DNA from: Stichopus chloronotus
Lineage: Eukaryota > Echinodermata > Holothuroidea > Aspidochirotida > Stichopodidae
Reading direction: 5' to 3'
Assembly: GCA_021234535.1 (NCBI GenBank)
Contig: CM037843.1
Span: 42,177,200 to 42,241,199, forward strand
Length of the DNA stretch: 64,000 nucleotides
This document shows positions 1-12,363 of the stretch, one piece after another. Each line of letters begins with the position of its first letter. The stretch's first letter is position 1. The translations under genes and the position numbers were made by a program. The notes under the pieces are model-generated. The model saw only the letters and a list, made by a program, of their open reading frames with translations, ran no database searches and was not told where the DNA came from.

Positions 1-1620
1 ACAGGGACGTAGAACTGGTATGTGGACCGGGGGGGGGGGGGGATATTTTAAAAAAATCCAATATCCTGTCGAACGCTGGATCGTTTTCTGGACCGGAATC
101 ATCTATAAGCAATGCACCCTAGTACGAAAGCGTGCACATATGTACACATACACAACCAAACACAAACACACTCTCTCACTGGCAAGAACATACACTCAAA
201 GTGCACATGTTCTGGAACCCCTCCGTACCGTAAAATGTTGTTATATTTTGTTTATTTTGCTTGTTGTTTTTTATTTTAAATCTGCCTGAACTATTGAAGC
301 CTGCGCAAAACAGTATGATTGTTCCACCGAGTATTCCCAAGTGGGGTGGCAACTGCCCACCCCCAGAGGATTGCAGCATGCCCCTGTCCGACAAGAGAGG
401 AGTGCAGCAAGTTTTTAATAAGACTTTGGCTCTCATATTCAGAATATAAGTGCCTGGAATGAAGTGAACCTGCAAATATACATACAGTTAATGTACTCCG
501 TTTTACGTTTTGACTTCAACTCAAACTTATACATATGGTAAATACGAGATTTGCATCGAAAATTCGGACTTGAGGTTTAATTGTACTTGCCTTCCGTAGG
601 ACGTTAGAAATTCTTTTTGTTTATTACGAACATTTACCTTAAGCACGTTAGAAAACTAATTCGTGCAATTGGTCACATCGTTTGTACAGTGACTGCAATA
701 GACCGTGTACATACTGGCTTTCTACTGATCGCCGATCCGCACATGCGGCCCGGCTACTACTGTACACATATTGTACATTCGTAAACTGTGCAGTTCAAAC
801 GACGAACGGAGACACCATAGCAGACCGCTATGCCGAAATTCCAGGGAATTGCCAGAAAGAACTACACTTATTTGTTCACATTTATACAGATGTCTTCATA
901 ACCATTTCATATATCGAATATAAAATTAACTTGGTAACCAGGCGGTTACGGTAGCAAACACCAACGATCTGGAAAGAGAGTAAGAAACCCAGTCTACATA
1001 GGACAGCACCTTTCGTTCATGACTGCGTCATGTGTAAAGTACCAGGCCTAGGCGCGACGTATTAGCCTACTTAATATTGTAATTAGTCTACTTAATATTT
1101 AAATACAGAGCATTTGAGGAAAAATGTACCGCATTTCGTAATTAGCGACATTTTTCACACAATCTTGTCACATACCCGCCCCCTTTCCTGTAAAAATCTT
1201 TTCCCAAAAGATCGGTTTGTTTCTTGATGGGAGTCGTCCGGTAAACTGAACGAAAGAAATGTGGTCACGTGATCATCAGAAAATGCGACCAACCACAATA
1301 ATGGACATGCTGTCATGTCCATTAACTATCGTAGAATTTAATCAGAAAACAAAGACCTTGAACGAGTCAAAGTACCTTCAAGGACTTATTTTTGAGGTAT
1401 AACACTTCCTTAATAGTAGTGAGCACCATTGTACAGTTAACTTTGCATCTTAAAATAAATAAACCAGCTTCCATATTTTGCAGAATTGATATTCCTGGAT
1501 TAATTTTTAAACGACTCTGATAAATGCAATCAGTCATTTATGAGTCCGATTAAAATTTAAAGTGGACGTTGAAACTGTACACATCACAGGCTTGTGACCT
1601 GAACCATTCTGTACCGGATT
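1..1620. other. Intergenic DNA, no gene recognised
   Basis: Only short open frames with no recognisable protein similarity occur here. A run of 12 or more G lies near 30-42. The motif CTACTTAATATT occurs twice at about 1068-1098. No splice-consistent exon chain was found. Confidence 0.6.
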
Positions 1621-1624
1621 ACCT

Positions 1625-1840
1625 GAACAAGTTTTCCTATTTCAAGTTTTACCCAACCCTCCTGTTACCCTCATAAAATATTTGGAAGCTTGTTTGTTTC
1701 GTTTCATCTGGTCAGGAAAACCAGACAAAATAAAAAGATCTACTTTGATTAGCCCCTTGAACCAAGGGGGTCTGGGAGTCACCCACATTATTTCCTTTAT
1801 TAATGGTCTAAAATGCACCTCGGTAAAAAGATATACTGAC
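1625..1840 (+). mobile_element. LINE fragment, L1/Tx1-type reverse transcriptase C-terminal region
   Basis: The + strand frame across this stretch encodes a peptide with the pattern LPNPPVTLIKYLEACLFRF, then IWSGKPDKIKR, then LISPLNQGGLGVTHI. This FIW-GKP-IKR ... GGLG arrangement is typical of the region just after the reverse-transcriptase palm in L1/Tx1-clade non-LTR retrotransposons. The similarity stops near 1840, and no RT catalytic core lies upstream, so this is a short 5'- and 3'-truncated relic with no function of its own. The family call is from motif recognition only. Confidence 0.7.
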
Positions 1841-1849
1841 ACTGATACT

Positions 1850-2650
1850 ATTCAAATGTTTCCATTAATTCTGCTGTTTCCAGAGTTTCCACTATTTGTA
1901 CCTTGGGTAGAATATGAGGAGTTTTAGGGGTTCACAGTCATGGATATGACTGCCCCAGCGACGGATGTTAGACGCAACGAGAGAGACGTCAGAACCAAGA
2001 AAGATTTTTTAGTGATTTAAGTTCCATTTATTGTTGATTCGACTGGTACATAGATTAATTAAGCAAGAATCAAGATGAGGATGATGAAAGAGAGAGAGAG
2101 AAACCGACGGAGAGACAAGATGACGGAGGCCTACATAGTGCACAGACAGAGACAGACGATGATTATGGTTGTATGTCCAGAGAGCCAGTGTCAGCGGCGT
2201 GGCGAGGTCGATGGATCGACCCACGCCGAACTGCTAAGGATCACGGGATAGACTGCTGACACTGACCACTCGCAGGTCAAATGGTTGACCTAAGTAATTG
2301 AATGAGGCGGTTGCCATCCGTGAGCTACCCAATCACGAAAGGATTGCGCAACCTTTCTGAGAACAGGGTCTAAGTTTACTATTTTTAATGTGTTGTATTG
2401 CCTACTCTGACTGTCGGAGGGAAATAAAGGAAAGGTTGAAATAAATCTGGGGTAAGCACCGGAAGACTGAACTTTGTACGACCTTTTGCGTATACGGTGG
2501 GGTAGAATGACCATCTCTATACAACACTTGGATGACATCAGCCTCAACCGAAAACGATAGGGTTCTTCTATAGTTGATATAACATATTCACTCAGAAGGT
2601 ACAAATAGTTTCCGTGATTCTTACCTCGAGCTAGGCCTACTGTGTTCACC
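1850..2650. other. Intergenic DNA with GA-rich stretch
   Basis: A purine-rich run (GAGAGAGAGAGA near 2089-2101) is the only clear structure. The minus-strand open frame at 2290-2652 has no recognisable family features and is probably chance. Confidence 0.5.
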
Positions 2651-2659
2651 ATATTTTCA

Positions 2660-3460
2660 ATTTTTTACATTAAGTGACCTCAGATGTCACTAAAGCCTAC
2701 ACTTAAGCAGCAAGATTCATCTACTTGTTATGAAACATTCACATACTAATTATCATAAGTTTCCGTTATTTCTGTCTTGAAATGTTAACAAACTTTCAGT
2801 GCCTGAGATCTAATGACTTCAGATGACCTTTGATCTCCATCAAAAACAACAAGGTTACTCTGATGTAAAGCATTCAAATAGCATGTATTAATAGTTTCTG
2901 ATGATTCATGTCTTGAGATATTGTGGAAACAATGCTCTAAATTTTAAGATCTGGTGACCTCATAAGACCTTTCACATTGACAAAAATATCCACACACATA
3001 CACACACAATCACGACATCATATGATTATCTTTCATAATCATATTGCACAAATGCACTGTGGTTTCGATAATCCAGTTATGAGGATTTTTTTTTAAACTC
3101 ACAGTATTGAATTAGGATGTGTCATAAGCTACCTATGCTTTAAAAGCTTCCTTTCTTGAGAACATGTCTATGAGGTTTCAATAATTTGACCCTTGTTGAT
3201 CTCAAATGACCTTTGACCTCCACTAAAAGACAAAAGGTTCCTCCTTCTTAAGATATTTGTGTTTAAAAGTTTTTCACACACTGACCACTTCTAACGGCAT
3301 ATGACCATTGACCTCCTTCGATCACAATAGGGTTCCTGTATCCTATACCAAATATGAGATACTGTATGTATCAGCTTTTCTCATTGACATATTGCATTTA
3401 CATTGTTTTCACAAATTGACCCCAACGAACTCAACTGACATTTGATCTCCATCATTTTTT
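2660..3460 (-). repeat. AGGTCA-type tandem-core repeat, minus orientation
   Basis: Several degenerate units read on the minus strand as GGAGGTCAAAGGTCATTTGAG followed by TCTCAAGA-like segments. One contains the perfect palindrome-free direct repeat AGGTCAAAGGTCA at 3207-3219 (minus). A CA/TG microsatellite (about 2990-3018) sits inside. These are the same units as at 12.4, 25.5, 38.5 and 40.1-41.8 kb. Confidence 0.75.
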
Positions 3461-3469
3461 TCCCTGTTT

Positions 3470-4180
3470 TTATTTATTTATTTTTTTTTAAAGTGTCCAG
3501 ACATGCAGGATTTCCCACGAGCGTCGCCGATTTCGCATGAACCATGTTCGGAAGGTTCGCAAGGTTTTCCAACAATATAGGACAGCACGAGCAGATGACT
3601 GTCTTTTACTGTCTGAAACCTACGCAAAGAAATCGAATGCCAGCAGTAGGCTTTACCGTTTCAGTATATAAACAACGATTTGAAGCTTGTTATCTCTTTT
3701 CATCTCACAACTTGTTAAGAGTTAATGGGTTTACCATCTCTCATATAACATCCTATGTTTAAGTGTGATTGACAGTCTTCTATGTGTTTGTTAATTTAAA
3801 TCACTGCATTGATAAGAGTGAAAACACAGCTGTACATTGGGCAGCACTGACACTAGAGAGGCTTTGCATGAATAGCCAAGGCTTAGTGCACTTTTGTACC
3901 ATATTGACTTAATGATCCTATTGTGATTCTACACGGACAACCAACAAACAAAAGACATAAAGAATTAGGGTAATTCAGTATCATTTATTTATTCTCCAGC
4001 TTTATCGTTAACGCCATTCGTGGAGAAAAAACATTTAAGCACTTGTGTTTTAGTGCAATGAAAATCGATGCGGATTGGAAAAGTAAAGCAGACAGACAAA
4101 ATGTTGATAATGGGTGAACTTTACACCGATTGTGTTCGATGCAAAAAAAAAATAATAATGATACTAATAATAAACATTCA
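3470..4180. other. Intergenic DNA, no gene recognised
   Basis: A T-rich run lies at about 3464-3491. No recognisable coding or structured feature was seen otherwise. Confidence 0.5.
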
Positions 4181-4289
4181 ACATTATTGTGTGCTTCATT
4201 GCTTACAAAGTCAGTACATTATCAAACTCACCGCTTATGTACGGTGCAAAAAAAAGTAAATAAACGTTCAACATTATCATGTGCTTAGA

Positions 4290-4825
4290 AGCATAGTCCA
4301 GCCAGAAATTTAGCTTTGATATGTTTAAGAGTAAGTAAATCTGACCCTTATAGAGAAACTTCCATTCAGTTACCATGCTTGGTTCTCGCGACTTTATCAC
4401 TTGGAGTTACCCCTTTGCTAACAACTGGGAACTTGCAGCAAACAGGAGTGACATCATCTCTTCACATTGCTAAAGAGTTTTTTGTTTTCTTCATTTTTAA
4501 ATTTATTATTTTTACCTTGAAATCAGTAGGTGGTCAGCCTACATACTGGTTACGTGAAGGTAACAAAACTCTCATACCCCTCCTACATTCAAGTTGTGAT
4601 ATCACTATTTGGTGTATATTTTAAAGAAAAACATTAAATACTTTATCAATGTGGGGAGATGACATCACTCCTGCTTGCTTCAAGTTAACTGTCAGTAACA
4701 AATGTGGAAACTTCAACTGCTCATATCTCGGGACCCACACATGGGAATTGAAGTTTCACTATATATGATCAGATTCACTTACTTTTCAACATATATCAAA
4801 GCTATATTTGTGGCTAGACCATCCT
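4290..4825. repeat. Foldback (long inverted repeat) element
   Basis: The left arm, about 4295-4465, is complementary to the right arm at about 4650-4825. Both share, in order on one strand, TTTAGCTTTGATAT, AGTAAGTRAATCTGA, GAAACTTC and CAGGAGTGA(C/T)(A/G)TCATCTC. The arms are imperfect, and about 190 bp lies between them. Near-identical flanks (ACAAAGTC(A/G)(G/A)TACATTATCAAA at 4206 and 4838) surround the structure, which suggests insertion into, or duplication of, a local repeat. Confidence 0.65.
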
Positions 4826-4869
4826 TTTAATTGTTCACAAAGTCAATACATTATCAAACACAAATGAAT

Positions 4870-7800
4870 CTAGTCTACCCGGCCGGTGACAATCAATGTG
4901 GCCAAGGTACAGTGCTTGTTATTTAATATGTACTGTGTGAATATTGTATGGAAAAAACACGACATACAAGTGTATGTAGGCTAGAAAGGTAGGCTAGTCT
5001 TATTAGTAGCCTCAGCTAAGTTGTAATGTAAGTAGCCTTATCATGACATACAGTGCAGTAAGTCAACTAGTATCATGACATGCGTGGTTCACTGTGTTGT
5101 AAACACCAAGACAACATGTACGTAGACACAATGAGAGTGCAAGCGAACCTGATCTAAAATGTATAGTCAGTAATACCAAAAAAAGAAAAATCAAGTACAG
5201 ATGTTCAAAGTGACTATGGTACTCATGGCAAAATTTTATGAACTATTTGCAAACATTACAGAATTTTGTGACCGAAATGTCTTTGGTGAAGCTTGTATCT
5301 ACGATGTTAGAAAGAAAACAGAAAAAAAAAAGCAGAATGTAGGCATTACTTGTAGCATGACTGCACCTACAAAGACATACCTAAGGATACTGTATGATCA
5401 CTGATTATGAAGTTGGTAAAATCCAATTGTAATGATAATATGAATAGATCTTCTGTAAGTATACATACTGTCTCTTCTCATTTTAAAGTTGAGCACAACT
5501 TGAACTGAAGATTCTGATGTCAGAAGTATTTTTATGTGCCGAAATTGACACATTTTAACTTTGTAGAGTCATAAGCAAATTTTAGTCAAATGGCGTAGCA
5601 GCATAGGCTATGAGGTAATGTAAGCTATTGCGTAAATGTAGCCTGCCTATGTCTATCAGGTGGATCATTGTTTTGGAGATGTGAGGTGATTTTGAGTTGA
5701 ATTTTTGGGTCGTGTTGTTGGAGTCATTTTAAATTAGGAGATGGAGCCTAGCCTATAGCGTATGCAAAAAGCCTACAACAGCAGTTGAATAATTTTAAGG
5801 AATTATGTCCCTCTGCTTTCAACAAAATTGGGTTGGATTGTCTGAATTAATGACGTTACAGTTTCAGAAGGTGTAATATTGTAGCTAGAGTGTGTCTCTC
5901 TATTTAGGGTATGTGTCATTCTACGTAGGTGTACTTGCTAATACTGTATCTACTCTTTTGTGTTCAATCATGATTGACTAAGGTTCCTTCGAAGTTGATA
6001 TGCCAAATGTATGGTGCATCCAACAATCTTCGCGCACTGCCAAACTTCACGCACCCCTAAAAAAAATAAGCCATAAAAAGCAAAGGCCTCAGAAGCTTCA
6101 CAAATTTTTGATCACCATGCCTCGAACAACTAAAACAAGCTGAGCGCTGTTTATGAAATCGCCCTTGTCTGGTTAGTCAACTGTCCACTACTGCATTTGC
6201 ATAGTAATTAGGATAAGGAGAGGTAGACTTGCCTAGGCCGGAGCATCCTATTCCCACGGTTTCTACCTAATGTTACAAATTTTTAAATCATGATTTTGCC
6301 TCTTCAATGGCATTTTTCCAGACCATTTTTGTCGTTACTGTTAGCTTGTTCACATGTTTTTGAGGTAGGTTTACGCTCAAGATTTGCTTAAAAGGGCTCT
6401 CTGCTTGTAATGATTGTCATGCTAACGTTAGTTTCACTCTGCAAATTTTGAATAAAGCGAGCTCTTTTCTAGATACATATCAGATGAACAGGGGACATAT
6501 AGGTAGAAACAGGGGACATATAGTTAGATACATATGTATAATGATAAAGTTCACCTCTGATCACCCTCACGAAAGGTCCTATAAGGGAGTGTGGATGAGC
6601 TACGGTGACATTTTTTCCCTTCTTTTCTTTTTAAGGCAAAGCTATCCATTGACAACAATGAGGATGTCTACAACCACACTGCATTCTTAAAAAAAAAAAA
6701 AAGCGGTAACAATTTACTTGCAAGGTAATGGAAGTGAGCCAGAAAGGAATGCGGATTAAAGCAAGAGGAGTTTCTGCATAATTAGGATGTTTTGGGAAAT
6801 GCATTGTAGCGGCTTGCTCTTTTCGTAACTGGCGTTCAGATCAACTACCAACAACCGAGTTGTTATCCTTGTAAAGTTTCAAATCTCAAAGTCTCTGAAG
6901 AAATGAAAAAAATCGTATATCGCGTTGTCAGGATTGTAGGTATAAGACCTACCAATGTAACCAGGGATTTTACGAGCGAGCAGATACGGGTTGCAACCTC
7001 CACGAATTCTATTTAGAACTTACTCATTGACGTCAGCTATAGTGGTAAGAGAAATTCCACAGTAAAGGACTGGACGGATTTTTCTTTTTGGCAATCTTGA
7101 CGAGGATATCGGGCGGAACATAGGCAATGGAGATAGTGTAGTTGTGCCAATCCAGCAAAGGAATGGCAGATTTATTGCTTTGACGTTTAAAATTAAGGTT
7201 GTTTCCGAAAGTGACACCAAGGAAAACTGCACTGGGAGAGGCTTTAACAAAAGCATTATAGATGATACTTTGAAGACAAATGCATGGTGTTATTTTAAAA
7301 CCTTTAGAAGAGAACGAGTATATAAAAAAGAGAATCTTATGTACTGTATAAAAAATACAGTGTATTAAGAAAAATCTATTTCGAGATGTCAGTTTCATGA
7401 AGCACCAGCTTTCAAGGTAAGAAATTGTAAATTTTGGTTAGTGTTTTTTTTTTGTGCGTTGTATAGAATTATTATCGGCATACTGACTGAATTTGCAGTT
7501 TGTAGCCTGGAGAATATTCAGGTTATGTAAAGGGAATCAGGACTTCCCATTTGGGGAGAAAGAAAGAAAAGAGTCTAGTTAAATCGTGGGTTGAATCTGG
7601 GCATTTTGTATCTGATACCGGTGTGCAACGCTTTATTAAAAGCTTTTTCGACATGTAGGAACAAACCAGTAGGAACAAACCAGAAAAATATTTGATAAGC
7701 CCAATGTGAATTCCGGAGAGCTAAAATGTCTGATTTATGTTGGATTTACCTTGGCGAAAAAAGTAGATGTTTTGTTCCAAGTGGGTCGTTATGCGATTTT

Positions 7801-8740
7801 TGCTAAAGGTGGGGTAGACTTGGAAGTTGTGTTGTTTAGTACTGTACGATCTTTTCTGACTCACTCATTTGAATTAATACCATTTTGGTAGGATTCCTCA
7901 AGGGCGTTTTGAAAATAACCTATCTATAAAGTTCATTAAAAAGTAAGAATATGAGAAGACGAGAGGGGGGGGTGGGGTAAATGTCAGGAATTTGATACAT
8001 TGTATTATGTCAAGGGGAGGAGGAGATCTTAAATTTAAAGATGTCAGCTTCCAATTCTTTTAAATATAGTAAAATACTTTCATTTAAAAATCAAAAATGG
8101 AAACCAAAAGGTTTCATCTTTGATGCATTTGTCTGTAACTTGTCACTGGTTCGGTTATGGATAGGGTTTATGAGGGCTTTCAACTTCCTCGAAAATGTTT
8201 GGAGATTTGAGCAATTATTTTGGACGCGGATAACTCGATGCGTTCGAGTTTTTTTTTTTGTTTGTTTATTTTCAAGGTGGTCATCTCATCCCCATACGTA
8301 GTATATTAGCGAGGAGATCCTGTACTCCATTGAACTGCTTTAGTGAATTGACATGTAAAGGTTGACCATATACGGAGGCCTCTTAAGTATTCAGCTAAAA
8401 CAAAATGACGTTAGTAGGTTTCCTTAGGATGCACAAAGTCACGTGGATCAGGATTACCAATTGTGGTGAGGTGACGGGAAGGGGTATCCAGATCTGTGTG
8501 TGCGTGTGCTTATGTGAGTGGCATGGTATGTATCTAGATATCCTGCTACAGACGGTAAGTCGGATAAACTTGATAGGTATATGCCCGAGGGGAGGATATA
8601 AGGTCCGGATGAGATGTCAAAGTTCTGCTATTAGCTATCTAGACTAGACAAAGGAGGAAATTGTCACTGGGTAGCTAACTTTAGAAAGCAATAAGTTTGA
8701 AGAGTTTTTTCCTCTTTCAATTAGTGTAAATTAAGACTTT
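4870..8740. other. Intergenic DNA, no gene recognised
   Basis: No exon chain or known protein motif was found on either strand. Minor structure: two copies of AACAGGGGACATATAG at about 6487-6523, and a TG-rich stretch at about 8495-8525. Confidence 0.5.
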
Positions 8741-9114
8741 TTTTATATTAGAGTTATACTTGTTAGCTTTTCAATACGTAAGGTGTGTTGTACAGGTCAG
8801 TACTTCAACCACCTAGCCCCTTAGCTGTTGCAAAATTTTTAACATACTCAAAAACATCTATCTCTAAAAGACGTGATGTGTAAATCCACATTTAGGTTTT
8901 AACCACTATTAGGAATTGCAATCACCAGAACTCACGATATAGCTGAACTAAGGTGGCTTTTATGTCACTTCCAAGTAACCATACTCTGACCAGGAAGTCT
9001 TCACTTTAGTTGCAAGAGGTCAATATTTTGTTTCCATCTTTACCATTTGTTTTTGTAATAATGTCCTTCTATGAATTCCGAAATCAGGGCAAAAGACGTT
9101 ATTCCAGGCAAGTG

Positions 9115-9810
9115 CTAGACTCTGTAGAGTCTGCTTGGGCTGGAAAGTTTCTGTTTCTAATCTTGGTTCCGCCCCCCCCCCCCCCCCCGAAGGAACATCC
9201 ATATATTTACAGTATACTGCTCTTCCTGAAGAGATTTACTCCCCTCATTGATCGCTGCCCTCGCAGACTCTGGACACTCGTTTTAATTATGCACACAACT
9301 TTTGACTAAAACTATTGTTTTTCGCTACCAAAATCGGTAGAAGCCAATCACATCCATCGTGAGAAATGATGGGAGTGATGATGGGGAAAGGCCATACGAC
9401 TGATTAGTTACGTTACTATCATGGTAACATTCTACACTCCTGCAACTCAGTGTTGTAGGTCTCTCTTAGCGATATCCTATTTCTGCCGTAGGCAAATCTG
9501 GTGATAGGGTGAAAGTTAGGCTAGGTACCGTTATTTTCGCTCATTGTTCGATCAATGCTATTGGCTTATTTCATGAGACCAACGAGTAGTATTTTAATAT
9601 GAATTAACCGTAACGTCAAACGTGACTATTCATTTTTACATAATTATATCGAGTGTCCAAAGTCTTTCCGGCGGACGGCAATCACAGGGAAACGCGATTA
9701 CCAGATGAGTACATATCCTCGTTTAGGTATAAGTAGGCTGCAGCTCAAACTGTGAGGAATATACCGAAGGAGGAGAATTCATTTGCCGAGAAAGACTTTG
9801 CAAAGTCTAG
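9115..9810. mobile_element. Non-autonomous DNA transposon (696 bp) with palindromic termini
   Basis: Present in copy 1 of the duplication and absent from copy 2, which keeps the uninterrupted site CAGGCAAGTGGTG. In copy 1, GCAAGTG stands on both sides (9108-9114 and 9811-9817). Identity extends to AGGCAAGTG, so the target-site duplication is 7 to 9 bp. The ends are inverted repeats of the pattern CTAGACTYTGYARAGTCT, and each end is itself nearly (left) or perfectly (right, AGACTTTGCAAAGTCT) palindromic. No transposase frame is present. A C(16) tract lies at about 9173-9188. TSD size would fit a hAT- or Mutator-like mobiliser; the superfamily is not settled. Confidence 0.8.
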
Positions 9811-10026
9811 GCAAGTGGTGACACAAAATATTTTACAACGTGAATATCGCAACTTGATACGTTTTCTTAAACGTTTTCTTAGTTGACATGATCAAGACGA
9901 CTAAACCCCACCCCCTTAAACGAAGGAATTTTTTCATGGCTCCAAGTTGTGTTTTTGAAATGGAAAGTTTCCCATTATACAATGAAACGGTTTCTATATT
10001 TCATGTAATCATCATTTGATAGGAAA

Positions 10027-10090
10027 GGTCTCAATAAAAACAGAAGCCTCGGAGACGTAAGTCTCCTAGGCTTCTGTTTTTATTGAGACC
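10027..10090. repeat. 64-bp palindrome, copy 1 (30-bp arms, 4-nt loop)
   Basis: The arms 10027-10056 and 10061-10090 are complementary around the loop GTAA. The outer arm begins GGTCTCAATAAAAACAGAAG. One mismatch (T at 10067 in the right arm) distinguishes it from the perfect copy at 11119-11182. Confidence 0.92.
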
Positions 10091-10541
10091 AAATTCATCT
10101 ATCTTTAAAATGAATCATTTGTTTGGAAAGGAGAAGCAGTTTGTAATGATTATTCATAAGTTGTTTTTCTTTGAAAGGCGTTTTTAATTGACCGTACAAT
10201 GAAAGGCTTTTTTTTAAAAAGGGGGGGGGGGGGAGGAGTCACAAGGCACTAACAATATGTGGCTATTGTCCTCGTTTCATGGTGAACTGCTTGTTCAAGG
10301 GTGGCCGAATGAATGGACGCTGGCGAACAATAGTAGCACACAGTGAAGGTGGCCTTTTCTGTGAACAATTAACTCAAAGGACAGCAATCTACAAATACTG
10401 TTCTCTAAACTTTATGTATCTGAGTAATAATTCTATCTGTTGAATGAAGTAAAAGAAAAGACATCTACAATAGGCTTTATGAAAAGTCCCTGTAGCTGAA
10501 AAGTTCAACGACCATCGTGCACAGTCACTACAGGAAAGACG

Positions 10542-11584
10542 TTAGAGGTATACTTGTTAGCTTTCCAATACGGAAGGTGTGTTGTACAGGTCGCGTGCTT
10601 CAGCCACCTAGCCCCTTAGTTGTTGGAAAATTTTTAACATATTCAAACACATCTATCTCTAAAAGACGTGATTTGTAAATCCACATTTAGGTGTTAACCA
10701 CTATTAGGAATTGCAATCACCAGAACTCACGATATAGCTGAACTAAGGTGGCTTTGATGTCACTTCCAAGTTACCATACTCTGACCAGGAAGTCTTCACT
10801 TTAGATGCAAGAGGTCAATATTTTGTTTCCATCTTTACCATTTGTTTTTGTAATAATGTCCTTCTATCAATTCCGAAATCAGGGCAAAAGACGTTATTGC
10901 AGGCAAGTGGTGACACAAAATATTTTACAACGTGAATATCGCAACTTGATACGTTTTCTTAAACGTTTTCTTAGTTGACATGATCAAGACGACTAAACCC
11001 CACCCCCTTAAACGAAGGAATTTTTTCATGGCTCCAAGTTGTGTTTTTGAAATGGAAAGTTTCCCATTATACAATGAAACGGTTTCTATATTTCATGTAA
11101 TCATCATTTGATAGGAAAGGTCTCAATAAAAACAGAAGCCTCGGAGACGTAAGTCTCCGAGGCTTCTGTTTTTATTGAGACCAAATTCATCTATCTTTAA
11201 AATGAATCATTTGTTTGGAAAGGAGAAGCAGTTTGTAATGATTATTCATAAGTTGTTTTTCTTTGAAAGGCGTTTTTAATTGACCGTACAATGAAAGGCT
11301 TTTTTTAAAAAGGGGGGGGGGGGGGGAGGAGTCACAAGGCACTAACAATATGTGGCTATTGTCCTCGTTTCATGGTGAACTGCTTGTTCAAGGGTGGCCG
11401 AATGAATGGACGCTGGCGAACAATAGTAGCACACAGTGAAGGTGGCCTTTTCTGTGAACAATTAACTCAAAGGACAGCAATCTACAAATACTGTTCTCTA
11501 AACTTTATGTATCTGAGTAATAATTCTATCTGTTGAATGAAGTAAAAGAAAAGACATCTACAATAGGCTTTATGAAAAGTCCCT
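10542..11584. repeat. Direct duplication, copy 2 (empty site)
   Basis: A 1043-bp unit, nearly identical to copy 1 without the 696-bp insertion. It is followed at 11586-11660 by a more diverged partial third copy of the segment that begins TTTTAACCACTA (compare 8898 and 10694). The locus therefore duplicated more than once. Confidence 0.9.
11119..11182. repeat. 64-bp perfect palindrome, copy 2
   Basis: Arms 11119-11148 and 11153-11182 pair without mismatch around the loop GTAA. The transcript of either strand would form a 30-bp hairpin. Confidence 0.92.
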
Positions 11585-11659
11585 AGAGTTTTAACCACTA
11601 GTAGGAATTGCATTTACCAGAACTCACAATATAACTGATCTAATGTGTGACTTTTATGT

Positions 11660-12360
11660 AGCATTACTTGAAAGATAACCAACAAGTCAAATGACTTTGT
11701 GATTTCTTGCCAATATCTCATTGTTCCATATACACAAAAGCACTTTACAAAAAACAAGCCATAATATTTATGGGTTTGGCAACGTTACAAAATTCATTGA
11801 CTCAGCTGATGGAAATGGTGGTAATGAAGGATGACCTACAGTGTTGCCCTCTTCACCTTTGAGGTAATTCACAAGTAAATTGAAAGTTCCTGACACCAAA
11901 TTGTGGTTAATGATCTGAAATTGCAAGGGGCAAAGTATCATCCAAAAGTAAACTTTCTCCCTTGGGAGTCCTAATGGTGACTAAAACAATGTACTTCCTA
12001 AATCTTGACTGGCAACTGGGATAGAGAAGGTTAGAGAAAGTGATAAATTTAAAGAGCTAAGTGGGCTGTAATAGCTCCATACTGTAAGTTGAAAGGAAAT
12101 GGAAGTTCTATTTAGCAACAATATCTGCTATTGAAGATCTAATTTTTAGTAAGTTTTAATATGAAAAAATATGTGTTATTTTCTTAATATGTGTGACATT
12201 TACTGTACCTCTTCATATGTACACATTTAGGACATGTAAACCTTCCAAAGTATTACATGTTGGGCTTTTGAATCCATGACAGGTTTTTGGAATGATAGAT
12301 CTTATTATATATATTCTTTCATGTGTTTCCGTACTGTAAATTACACATCATAAGTCCATT
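11660..12360. other. Intergenic DNA, no gene recognised
   Basis: Nothing recognisable was seen beyond the end of the diverged third copy of the local duplication. Confidence 0.5.
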
Positions 12361-12363
12361 CGT

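Larger units (their letters stand above)
8748..10491. repeat. Direct duplication, copy 1 (filled site)
   Basis: Matches copy 2 (10542-11584) almost base for base from about 9818 to 10491, and with scattered differences from 8748 to 9114. It differs from copy 2 by an extra segment of about 700 bp (9115-9810). The unit includes a 64-bp palindrome and a G-homopolymer. No coding capacity was recognised. Confidence 0.9.

Noticed and set aside
2660..3460. Regularly spaced repeats as a CRISPR array
   Set aside because: Units are long, degenerate and similar along their full length, in an intron-containing animal genome. There is no constant repeat with unique spacers.
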